A stretch of DNA of 62,157 nt from Acidovorax sp. Lineage in GTDB: Bacteria; Pseudomonadota; Gammaproteobacteria; Burkholderiales; Burkholderiaceae_C. Shown piece after piece: positions 1 through 7,128 of the stretch. The DNA is taken from NCBI GenBank assembly GCA_018780365.1, contig JADMJR010000008.1, forward strand, positions 1-62,157. Direction: 5' to 3'. Under the pieces are notes generated by a model. It saw nothing but the letters and a program-made list of their open reading frames with translations, was not told where the DNA came from and did no database searches. The translations under genes were made by a program, and so were the position numbers. How positions within the stretch are numbered: the first letter of the stretch is position 1; every line of letters begins with the position of its first letter.

Positions 1-1693
1 CGCCGGTCATGGCCACGGCGTCGTTGTAGAGCACCTTGTAGGTGATGCTGGTGCCCGCCGCAATGCTCTGGCGGATGGCCAGCAGCCCGCTGTGAAAGTA
101 CGTGCCGTCGCCCAGGTTGGCGAACACGTGCTGGTCGGTGGTGAATGGTGCCTGGCCCACCCAGGTCACGCCCTCGCCGCCCATCTGCGTGAAGGTGGAT
201 GTCTTGCGGTCGGGCATCCAGTTGGCCATGTAGTGGCAGCCGATGCCGGCCACGGCGCGCGAGCCTTCGGGCACGCGGGTGCTGGTGTTGTGCGGGCAGC
301 CGCTACAGAACCAGGGGGCGCGCTCGCCCGTGTCCACCTTCAGTTCGGCCATGCCGCGCTCGCTGGCCTCGATGACGGTGATGCGTGCATCCATGCGCGC
401 GATGATGTCGCTGGGCACGCCCAGCTTCTTCAGACGCTTGGCAATCGCCTTGGCGATGATGGCGGGGGTCAGGTCGGCCTTGGCGCGCAGCAGCCAGTTC
501 TGGCTCGGGTTGGGCATGCTCCATTCGCCGCCCGTGGCGTCGCCCTCGGGCTCGTCGAACTTGCCCAGCACGTTCGGGCGCACGTCGGCGCGCCAGTTGT
601 ACAACTCTTCTTTCAGCTGGTACTCGATGACCTGGCGCTTTTCCTCGACCACCAGGATCTCCTGCAGCCCTTGTGCAAAGTCACGCGTGATGGTCGCCTC
701 AAGGGGCCACACTACGTTGACCTTGTGCACACGGATGCCCAGCTGGCGGCAGGTGTCGTCGTCCAGGCCCAGGTCCACCAGGGCCTGGCGCGTGTCGTTG
801 TAGGCCTTGCCGCTGGCGATGATGCCGAAGCGGTCGTTCTTGCCTTCGATGACGTTGTAGTTGAGCTTGTTGGCGCGGATGTACGCCAGGGCCGCATACC
901 ACTTGTAGTCCATGAGGCGCGCCTCCTGCTCCAGCGGCGCATCGGGCCAGCGGATGTGCAGGCCGCCGGGCGGCATCACGAAGTCCTCGGGCATCACGAT
1001 CTTCACGCGGTCCGGGTCGATGTTGATGCTGCTGGAGGACTCCACCACTTCCTGGATGGTCTTCATGCCCGACCACACGCCCGAAAAGCGGCTCATGGCA
1101 AAGGCATGCAGGCCCATGTCCAGAATTTCCTGCACGCTGCTGGGGAAAAACACCGGCGTGCCGCAGGCCTTGAAGATGTGGTCGCTCTGGTGCGCGGCCG
1201 TGCTGCTCTTGCTGATGTGGTCGTCGCCCGCGATGGCGATCACGCCGCCGTGCTGGGCGGTGCCCGCCATGTTGGCGTGCTTGAACACGTCCGAGCAGCG
1301 GTCCACACCGGGGCCCTTGCCGTACCAGATGCCGAAGACGCCGTCGAACTTCTTGCTTTGCGGGTACAGGTCGAGCTGCTGCGTGCCCCAGACGGCCGTG
1401 GCGCCGAGCTCCTCGTTCACCCCAGGCTGAAAGACGATGTTGTTGGCCGCCAGGTGCTTCTTGGCGGCCCACAGGGATTGGTCGTAGGTGCCCAGGGGCG
1501 AGCCCCGGTAGCCGCTGATGAAGCCGGCGGTGTTCAGGCCGGCAGCGGCATCGCGCTGGCGCTGCAGCATGGGCAGGCGGACCAGGGCCTGCACCCCGCT
1601 CATGAACGCCCGGCCGTGGTCCAGGGAATATTTGTCGTCGAGCGTGACGGTCTCTAGGGCCTTGCGGATGTGCTCGGGCAGTGGGGCATTCAT
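1..1693 (-). CDS. Indolepyruvate ferredoxin oxidoreductase, N-terminal part (cut by window edge)
   Basis: This is the first 564 or so residues of a large 2-oxoacid:acceptor oxidoreductase of the fused indolepyruvate ferredoxin oxidoreductase type, which usually runs to about 1150-1200 residues. The family oxidatively decarboxylates aryl- or branched-chain 2-oxoacids from amino-acid breakdown to acyl-CoA, using thiamine diphosphate and iron-sulfur clusters. The start at 1693 gives MNAPLPEHIRKALE. An early RGSPLGTYD segment matches the pyrimidine-binding domain of the family. Near the window edge are CSGCPHNTSTRVPEGS and GDGTYFHSG, typical of the TPP-binding half. The gamma-type C-terminal domain lies beyond base 1. 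The gene is divergent from an Lrp-type regulator 190 bp away, which fits control by an amino acid. The family call is firm; the substrate is inferred. Confidence 0.88.
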   Translation of the reverse strand, partial: MNAPLPEHIRKALETVTLDDKYSLDHGRAFMSGVQALVRLPMLQRQRDAAAGLNTAGFISGYRGSPLGTYDQSLWAAKKHLAANNIVFQPGVNEELGATAVWGTQQLDLYPQSKKFDGVFGIWYGKGPGVDRCSDVFKHANMAGTAQHGGVIAIAGDDHISKSSTAAHQSDHIFKACGTPVFFPSSVQEILDMGLHAFAMSRFSGVWSGMKTIQEVVESSSSINIDPDRVKIVMPEDFVMPPGGLHIRWPDAPLEQEARLMDYKWYAALAYIRANKLNYNVIEGKNDRFGIIASGKAYNDTRQALVDLGLDDDTCRQLGIRVHKVNVVWPLEATITRDFAQGLQEILVVEEKRQVIEYQLKEELYNWRADVRPNVLGKFDEPEGDATGGEWSMPNPSQNWLLRAKADLTPAIIAKAIAKRLKKLGVPSDIIARMDARITVIEASERGMAELKVDTGERAPWFCSGCPHNTSTRVPEGSRAVAGIGCHYMANWMPDRKTSTFTQMGGEGVTWVGQAPFTTDQHVFANLGDGTYFHSGLLAIRQSIAAGTSITYKVLYNDAVAMTG

Positions 1694-1883
1694 GGCTATG
1701 TCTCCAATGGCTTTTTTGTGGGTCCGCGCCTTGTGGGCCGGTGAGGGGGCGGAGTCCATCCGCCCGTTTAGGGCAGCGACTCCAGTGTGGGAGAAGTGTA
1801 TGTCTGTGCCGCTGATATGTCTTTGCGTTCTGTGCCGTGTTTAGGCTATTCTGGGAAAGGATCTTTCTCAATGCGACCATTTT

Positions 1884-2369
1884 GTGAACACTCTCGACAA
1901 ATTCGACATCGCCATCCTCAACGAGCTGCAGATGGACGCCCGCTTGACGAACGCCGAACTCGCCCAGCGCGTGGGCCTGTCGGCCGCGCCCTGCTGGCGC
2001 CGCGTGCGGGCGCTGGAGGAGCAGGGCTTCATCAAGGGCTACCGTGCCGAGATCGACCGGCACAAGATTGGCCTCGGGGTGCTGGCCTTCGTGCGGCTGG
2101 ACGCCGACCGCAGCACGGGCAACCTCACCCGCGCCATGGAGGAAGCCATCCGCCAGATTCCCGAGGTCGTGTCCTGCCACTACATCAGCGGCACCGGCAC
2201 GTTCGAGCTGCAGGTGGTGGCGCGTGACCTGGACAGCTTTTCGCAGTTTGCGCGCGACGTGTTGCTCAATTTGCCCAACGTGAAGGACATGCACACCAGC
2301 TTTTCGCTGGGCGAGGTCAAGGCCAGCGGCGCATTGCCACTCACGCACCTGGCGAGGGCTCGGGCATGA
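1884..2369 (+). CDS. Lrp/AsnC family transcriptional regulator
   Basis: A 161-residue protein of normal Lrp/AsnC length. Residues 1-60 form the N-terminal helix-turn-helix (LDKFDIAILNELQMDARLTN, then ELAQRVGLSAAPCWRRVRAL). Residues 65-150 form the RAM/AsnC ligand-binding domain, including VVSCHYISGTGTFELQVVARD. The start is GTG at 1884; no ATG fits the family N-terminus better. Regulators of this family sense amino acids and often control a divergent catabolic gene, here the indolepyruvate oxidoreductase. That role is inferred from position. The stop codon abuts a copy of the dispersed intergenic repeat described elsewhere in this annotation. Confidence 0.92.
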   Translation: MNTLDKFDIAILNELQMDARLTNAELAQRVGLSAAPCWRRVRALEEQGFIKGYRAEIDRHKIGLGVLAFVRLDADRSTGNLTRAMEEAIRQIPEVVSCHYISGTGTFELQVVARDLDSFSQFARDVLLNLPNVKDMHTSFSLGEVKASGALPLTHLARARA

Positions 2370-2440
2370 GTGCTATTAAATAAATAGCTGTATGGGCATG
2401 ATAGGCGGGCGCAAGGGGCCAATTTGGTACTGATTTTTGC
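2370..2440 (+). repeat. Dispersed ~65-bp intergenic repeat, copy A
   Basis: This copy begins at the lrp stop codon with GCTATTAAATAAATAGC, a short hairpin. It continues with a GGCGGGCGC..GGGGCC block and ends in a T-rich tract. The same order (ATAGC, GC-rich core, GGC/GGCC, A/T-rich tail) recurs at 4880, 6232, 20638 (reverse), 29891, 42642 (reverse) and 43290 (reverse). This is one of the more diverged copies. Confidence 0.55.
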
Positions 2441-2523
2441 CGTGCAAGCCATGCCCATGGCTGGCTCCGGGTCGCGTTGCAAGCCGCTGCGCCGTGTGGG
2501 AAGCCGTCGCACAATGTGAGGAC

Positions 2524-4287
2524 ATGCCTCCATTGCCGTCCCACGAAAGCACGCGCAGCGTTGCACCCACCGCCTCCCCTGCCGCCCCTGCGCCGAATCC
2601 CGGTGCCGAAACGCCGGCCGCACCGCCGCAGGATGCCGCCGCCGAGCGCGCGGCCCTGGCCCAGGGCACCGAGGAATCCGTGGCCGCGCAGCTTGACCAA
2701 AACGCGGCGCAGCTGAACCAGTCCGCATCGCTCTCGCCCCTGGCGCCCCTGTCGGTGCCCGTGTTCCGCATGCTGTGGCTGACCTGGGTGGCGGCCAACA
2801 CCTGCATGTGGATGAACGACGTGGCGGCCGCCTGGCTCATGACCACGCTCACCACCTCGCCCATCCTCGTGGCGCTGGTGCAGTCGGCCTCCACCCTGCC
2901 TGTCTTTTTGCTGGGCCTGCCCAGCGGGGCCCTGGCCGACATCCTGGACCGGCGGCGCTACTTCATCGCCACGCAGTTCTGGGTGGCGGCCGTGGCGCTG
3001 GTGTTGTGCGTGTTTGTCATGGCGGGCGGCATGACGGCGCCGCTGCTGCTGGCGCTCACCTTTGCCAACGGCATTGGCCTGGCCATGCGCTGGCCGGTGT
3101 TCGCGGCCATCGTGCCCGAACTGGTCAGCCGCCCGCAGCTGCCCGCGGCGCTGGCCCTCAACGGCGTGGCGATGAACGCCTCACGCATCATCGGCCCGCT
3201 GCTGGCGGGCGCCATCATCGCCAGTGCGGGCAGCGCCTGGGTGTTTGTGCTCAACGCCGTGCTGTCGGTCATCTCGGGCCTGGTCATCATGCGCTGGAAG
3301 CGCACCCACGTGCCCAGCCCGCTGGGCCGCGAAAAGCTGCCCAGCGCCATGCGCGTGGGCCTGCAGTTCGTGCGGCAGTCGCCGCGCATGCGGGCCGTGC
3401 TGTGGCGCATCTCCATCTTCTTCTTGCACGCCACGGCCCTGCTGGCCCTGCTGCCGCTGCTGGCGCGGGGCCTGGAAGGCGGCGGTGCGGGCACCTTCAC
3501 GCTGCTGCTCGCGTCGATGGGCGCGGGGGCCATCACGGCCGCGATGTTTTTGCCGCGCCTGCGCCAGGCCATGGCGCGCGATGTGCTGGTGATACGCGGC
3601 ACGGCGCTGCAGGCCGCGGCCACGGGCGTGATGGCCGTGGCGCCCAATGTGTACGTGGCCGTGCCCGCGATGTTCGTGGCCGGCATGGCGTGGATCACCA
3701 CGGCCAACTCGCTCTCCGTATCTGCACAGCTCGCACTGCCCAACTGGGTGCGCGCGCGTGGCATGTCGATCTACCAGATGGCCATCATGGGCTCCACCGC
3801 GCTGGGCGCGGCCGTGTGGGGCCAGGTGGCCACGGTCAGCGATGTGCATGTGAGCCTGGGGATCGCCGCCGCCACCGGCGTGGTGGCCATGCTGCTGGTG
3901 CAGCGCCTGGTGGCCGACCGCAGCATGGAGGAGGACCTGAGCCCCTCGCGCGCCTTCAAGGCGCCCGTGGCCGACACCCCGCCCGGGACGGGGCACCTGG
4001 TGGTCACGATCGAGTATTTCATCGACCCCGCCCGCGCCGCCGAATTCCGCGCCGTGATGCAGGAAAGCCGCCGCAGCCGCCTGCGCCAGGGCGCCTTGGG
4101 CTGGCAGCTGCTGCACGACATCAGCCAACCGGCGCGGTATGTAGAGCGGATCGAGGACGAGTCGTGGACGGAGCACCTGCGGCGCTTCGACCGGGTGACG
4201 GCGTCGGACGTGGCGCTGCGGGACCGCAAGCTGGCCTTCCACGTGGGGGATGCGCCGCCGAGGGTGACGCGGTGGGCGGTGGAGTAG
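2524..4287 (+). CDS. MFS transporter (MFS_3/enterobactin-exporter type) with C-terminal soluble domain
   Basis: A 587-residue major facilitator protein. The ATG at 2524 is preferred because GAGG lies 5-8 bases upstream; a longer frame from 2437 has no ribosome binding site. Residues 1-70 are a Pro/Ala-rich cytoplasmic leader. The transporter follows (PVFRMLWLTWVAANTCMWMN, then GLPSGALADILDRRRY, the loop 2-3 motif), with about 12 hydrophobic helices to near residue 470. The last 100 or so residues are soluble (VVTIEYFIDPARAAEFRAVM onward) and resemble the mono-oxygenase-like (ABM) tail of MFS_3 members. These proteins export siderophores or drugs; the substrate cannot be told here. The gene appears to be monocistronic. 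Confidence 0.85.
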   Translation: MPPLPSHESTRSVAPTASPAAPAPNPGAETPAAPPQDAAAERAALAQGTEESVAAQLDQNAAQLNQSASLSPLAPLSVPVFRMLWLTWVAANTCMWMNDVAAAWLMTTLTTSPILVALVQSASTLPVFLLGLPSGALADILDRRRYFIATQFWVAAVALVLCVFVMAGGMTAPLLLALTFANGIGLAMRWPVFAAIVPELVSRPQLPAALALNGVAMNASRIIGPLLAGAIIASAGSAWVFVLNAVLSVISGLVIMRWKRTHVPSPLGREKLPSAMRVGLQFVRQSPRMRAVLWRISIFFLHATALLALLPLLARGLEGGGAGTFTLLLASMGAGAITAAMFLPRLRQAMARDVLVIRGTALQAAATGVMAVAPNVYVAVPAMFVAGMAWITTANSLSVSAQLALPNWVRARGMSIYQMAIMGSTALGAAVWGQVATVSDVHVSLGIAAATGVVAMLLVQRLVADRSMEEDLSPSRAFKAPVADTPPGTGHLVVTIEYFIDPARAAEFRAVMQESRRSRLRQGALGWQLLHDISQPARYVERIEDESWTEHLRRFDRVTASDVALRDRKLAFHVGDAPPRVTRWAVE

Positions 4288-4390
4288 GTGCCACGGTGGT
4301 GCGCCGCTTCCCCGGCGTTGGCGGCGGCTTCGCCTACCATGGCGGCCTCCTTCGCCTGAAAGCGCGCCAGTGACTGGCCCGTTCCCCCTC

Positions 4391-4834
4391 ATGCCGAGTT
4401 TTTTGCGTTCCGCCCTTCTGGCCTTTGCCGCCGTCGCCCCCTGCACCCACGCCGCCGCCCCCGACCCCGCCCTGCTGGGGTGCTGGCGCGCTGCAAAAAT
4501 TGTTCTCTACACCCAGGACGGTGCACAGGCCGAAGACAGCTCCGGGCGCTGCAGCCTTCAGTTCAAGGAGGATCAGCTCGAATCCACGTGCAGAACCACC
4601 AGCGGATCGGCCACCACCACCTACCGCTATGAGGTGGTGCGCCCCCAGGTCTATGCAGCCACCATGGCGGGCAGCACCTTTCGCACGGAGATGGTGGGCT
4701 CTACGCGCGAATACGAGTACCGCATCGAAGGCGATCAGCTGCGCACCGTGACCGTGCCCCCGGCCCTGGCGTTCGCGGCAGCGGCTGTGCCCCAGCGGGT
4801 GGAAACCGATGCGGCGAGGGTGCCGTGCCCGTGA
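4391..4834 (+). CDS. Small secreted protein of unknown function
   Basis: A 147-residue protein that I do not recognise. The ATG at 4391 gives a clean signal peptide (MPSFLRSALLAFAAVAPCTH, cleavage probably after AAA near residue 22). An upstream in-frame ATG at 4370 would put a polar leader before it. The mature part has four cysteines (GCWRAAKIV, GRCSLQ, ESTCRTT and the penultimate residue), suggesting disulfides in the periplasm. The GCWR start and alternating beta-like pattern recall small periplasmic lipocalin-like proteins, but that is only a resemblance. Confidence 0.7.
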   Translation: MPSFLRSALLAFAAVAPCTHAAAPDPALLGCWRAAKIVLYTQDGAQAEDSSGRCSLQFKEDQLESTCRTTSGSATTTYRYEVVRPQVYAATMAGSTFRTEMVGSTREYEYRIEGDQLRTVTVPPALAFAAAAVPQRVETDAARVPCP

Positions 4835-4879
4835 ACGTGGCGGCCAGCCGCTGGGCGCCCGTGCGCGGGGCTGGTGAGA

Positions 4880-4951
4880 GAGTTTGCTCTTGATTTAATA
4901 GCTGCCAACGCATGTCCAGCAGGCGCTGGCAGCCCAAATGATTCAAAAAAT
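4880..4951 (+). repeat. Dispersed ~65-bp intergenic repeat, copy B
   Basis: A well-preserved copy lying between the small secreted protein and the end of mltA. It reads TTTAATAGCTGCCAACGC, then CAGCAGGCGCTGGCAGCC, then an A/T-rich tail with ATTCAAAAAATC. It aligns with the coding copy at 29891 over the whole length: ATAGCT..CA.CGC, AGC.GGCGC.GG..GCC, TCAAA. Confidence 0.75.
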
Positions 4952-6108
4952 CACCGAGGCCACAACGCCCACAGCCGCAGGTTCTGCTTGAGCCGCCCGG
5001 CAATGTCGCCCGCCTCGGGCCCCCAGCCCGTGAAGTAGTCGGCCCGCACCGCGCCCAGGATGGCGCTGCCCGTGTCCTGCGCCAGCACCAGGCGGCTGAG
5101 CTGCACCTGCGGGCCGGTGGAGGCCAGCCACACGGGGGTGCCGTAGGGGATGCTCTGGCGGTCCACCGCGATGGAGCGGCCGGGTGTGAGCGGCACGCCC
5201 TGCGCGCCCTTGGGGCCAAAACCCGCGTCCAGGCCCACCAGGGGTTCTTCCCGGAAAAACACGTAGCGCGGGTTGGTCCACATCAGCTCGTTGGTGCGCT
5301 GGGGGTTGGCGGCCAGCCAGGCGCGGATGCCGGGCCAGGTGGCGTCGCGGGTGTAGCCCTGGTCGAGCAGCCAGCGGCCGATGCTCTGGTAGGGCTGGTC
5401 GTTGGTGCCTGCATAGGCCACGCGCACGGTGCTGATGCTGCCATCGGCCTCGGTGATACGCAGGCGGCCCGAGCCCTGGATGTGCAGCACCATGGATTCG
5501 ACCGGGTCGCGCAGCCAGGCAATGGCGCGGCCGGCGAGCGCGGCCTGGGCCTCGGGGTGGGTCTCGATCTGCTGGCGGGTGTACCAGGGCTTGCGTGTTC
5601 CCAGCCCCGCCGGGGTCCGGTAGATGGGCACGGTGTAGCCGTTGCCGGGCTGGCGGGCCCCGTCCATCATGGGTTCATAGTAGGCGGTGAGCAGGCCCTC
5701 GGCATTGCCGTCCGTGGCCTCGACGCGGTAGGGCTGCAGGCGGGCGATGAGCCAGGCGCGCTGCTCGTCGGCGGTGGCGATGCTCAGCTGGCGCACGTCG
5801 CCGCACAGCGCGGTGAAGGGCGGCGCGGGCCGCTCGCAGCTTTTGATCCAGGCGTTCCAGGCCTCGTGCAGTGCGTCGTCGCCAAAACCCGGCAGCTCGG
5901 CCCAGCGCACCGGCACCCAGCGGCTTTTGGGCTGCGACAGCGGTGGCGGCAGCGGGCCGGTGTCACCCGGCAGCACCACCGTGCTGGCGGGCGGCGGGGG
6001 CGGGATGGCCCCGGGGCGGGAGGGGATTGGGGCGGGCGGCGTGGAGCAGGCGGCCAGCGTTCCTACAATCAGCGCCGTCGATACAAGGCGCAGGAGTGTC
6101 AATGTCAT
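4951..6108 (-). CDS. mltA: Membrane-bound lytic murein transglycosylase A
   Basis: A 385-residue outer-membrane lipoprotein that cleaves peptidoglycan to 1,6-anhydro-muropeptides. The start at 6108 gives MTLTLLRLVSTALIVGTLAAC, a lipoprotein signal with the lipobox Cys at residue 21; an upstream ATG at 6192 would bury it. A Pro-rich linker follows. The MltA domain carries LLTAYYEPMMDGARQP and the 3D domain ends with LVLAQDTGSAILGAVRADYF, whose Asp residues include the catalytic acid. No good Shine-Dalgarno precedes this start. The start codon shares bases with the start of a small divergent gene on the other strand (6107). Confidence 0.93.
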   Translation of the reverse strand: MTLTLLRLVSTALIVGTLAACSTPPAPIPSRPGAIPPPPPASTVVLPGDTGPLPPPLSQPKSRWVPVRWAELPGFGDDALHEAWNAWIKSCERPAPPFTALCGDVRQLSIATADEQRAWLIARLQPYRVEATDGNAEGLLTAYYEPMMDGARQPGNGYTVPIYRTPAGLGTRKPWYTRQQIETHPEAQAALAGRAIAWLRDPVESMVLHIQGSGRLRITEADGSISTVRVAYAGTNDQPYQSIGRWLLDQGYTRDATWPGIRAWLAANPQRTNELMWTNPRYVFFREEPLVGLDAGFGPKGAQGVPLTPGRSIAVDRQSIPYGTPVWLASTGPQVQLSRLVLAQDTGSAILGAVRADYFTGWGPEAGDIAGRLKQNLRLWALWPR

Positions 6109-6235
6109 GGGGCTGATTTTGCTTGAAGCGCTGCTGGCGCTGGTGCTGCTGGTGGCCATCGTGTGGTGGACCATGTTCTCGGGCCGCAACAAGGGTGAGC
6201 TGCCGAGCGATGACGCCGATCAGCCACCTCGATAG
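6107..6235 (+). CDS. 42-residue single-pass membrane protein
   Basis: A short gene starting with MGLILLEALLALVLLVAIVW. It encodes one strong transmembrane helix (residues 2-22) followed by a charged tail (FSGRNKGELPSDDADQPPR). AGGAG sits about 14 bases before the ATG, a little far but the best site present. Its ATG (6107-6109) and the mltA ATG on the opposite strand (6106-6108) lie in one CATG palindrome, so the two genes diverge with no leader between their start codons. The topology resembles small inner-membrane regulators or assembly factors; the function is unknown. The stop codon lies in a copy of the dispersed repeat. Confidence 0.6.
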   Translation: MGLILLEALLALVLLVAIVWWTMFSGRNKGELPSDDADQPPR

Positions 6236-6304
6236 CTATTAATTCGATAGCAATAAAGCGCCGCCAGATCCGCGCAGGCGGCCAAAAATTACCATGAAAA
6301 TCAA
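6232..6304 (+). repeat. Dispersed ~65-bp intergenic repeat, copy C
   Basis: This copy starts with CGATAGCTATTAATTCGATAG, continues with a GCGCCGCC and GCAGGCGGCC core and ends in an A-rich tail. It supplies the TAG stop of the 42-residue gene and fills the gap before the convergent response-regulator gene. Confidence 0.6.
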
Positions 6305-6333
6305 TAAAAAGCCACGGAGAGCGGGCCAAAAAG

Positions 6334-6963
6334 TCACCCCTGGCCCCGCAGCAGGTTGGCCAGCTCTACCGCCGACTTGACCTGCATCTTGTCGAACACG
6401 CGCGAGCGGTGCACTTCCACCGTGCGCACGCTGATGTCCAGCTGGTCGGCGATCAGCTTGTTGGGCAGGCCCGCCACCACCAGGTCCATCACGTCACGCT
6501 CGCGGTCGGTCAGGTCACGCAGCCGCACCTGCAGGTCGCGGCGCTCGCGCAGCTGCGACAGGCGGTCGGTGGACTGGGCCAGCGCCTGTTCGATGCGGTC
6601 CACCAGGGCGTTGTCGGAGAAGGGCTTTTCGCAGAAGTCGAACGCGCCGCGCTTGACGGTGTCCACGGCCGTGGGCACATCGGCATGGCCGGTGAGAAAA
6701 ATCACCGGCATGGTGGCCAGGTCGCCCCGCGCGGCCAGCAGGTCGAACAGGGCCAGCCCGCTCATGCCGGGCATGCGCACATCCAGCAGCAGGCAGCAGG
6801 GCTGGCGCTGGGCCGGGCGGCTTTTCAGCATGGCGTCAAAGGCTTCGGCGCTGTCAAAGGATTCGCTGGGCAGCCTGCGCGAGCGCAGCAGCCACGCCAG
6901 GGCTTCGCGCACGCTGGCATCGTCGTCCACGATGTAGACGGTGGCGTTGGTGATGGGCTCCAT
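6334..6963 (-). CDS. FixJ/NarL-type response regulator
   Basis: A 209-residue two-component regulator. The receiver domain (residues 6-125) has the acidic pair in VDDD (13-15), the phospho-acceptor Asp61 in LLLDVRMPGMSG, and the conserved Lys in CEKPFSD. A LuxR-type helix-turn-helix occupies residues 145-205 (LTDRERDVMDLVVAGLPNKL, then SVRTVEVHRSRVFDKMQVKS). The layout and the CEKPF motif are those of the FixJ/TtrR/DctR group of transcription activators. The gene lies 165 bp downstream of a PAS histidine kinase on the same strand, its likely partner. A palindromic hairpin separates the two. Confidence 0.92.
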   Translation of the reverse strand: MEPITNATVYIVDDDASVREALAWLLRSRRLPSESFDSAEAFDAMLKSRPAQRQPCCLLLDVRMPGMSGLALFDLLAARGDLATMPVIFLTGHADVPTAVDTVKRGAFDFCEKPFSDNALVDRIEQALAQSTDRLSQLRERRDLQVRLRDLTDRERDVMDLVVAGLPNKLIADQLDISVRTVEVHRSRVFDKMQVKSAVELANLLRGQG

Positions 6964-7003
6964 AGGTCAGTTCATACCAGTCTGCATTCAAAAATATAAA
7001 TCC

Positions 7004-7060
7004 GTTCACGCTGAGCTTGTCGAAGCGCGGCGCGAGGCTTCGACAAGCTCAGCCCGAACG
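7004..7060. repeat. Palindromic REP-like hairpin
   Basis: Two 17-base arms (GCTGAGCTTGTCGAAGC, about 7010-7026, and its exact complement, about 7037-7053) are flanked by further matching bases (CGTTCA / CGAACG). They surround a short GC-rich loop. Motifs with TTCGACAAGCTCAGC are common intergenic palindromes in many proteobacterial genomes. The element lies between the kinase and regulator genes and has no T-tract, so it may modulate rather than end transcription. Confidence 0.8.
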
Positions 7061-7128
7061 GCTCTGACGGATCGAACGCGAATCCGCATCAGTAGCCCAT
7101 TGCATTGTCTGCCACGCGACGCAGTCGC

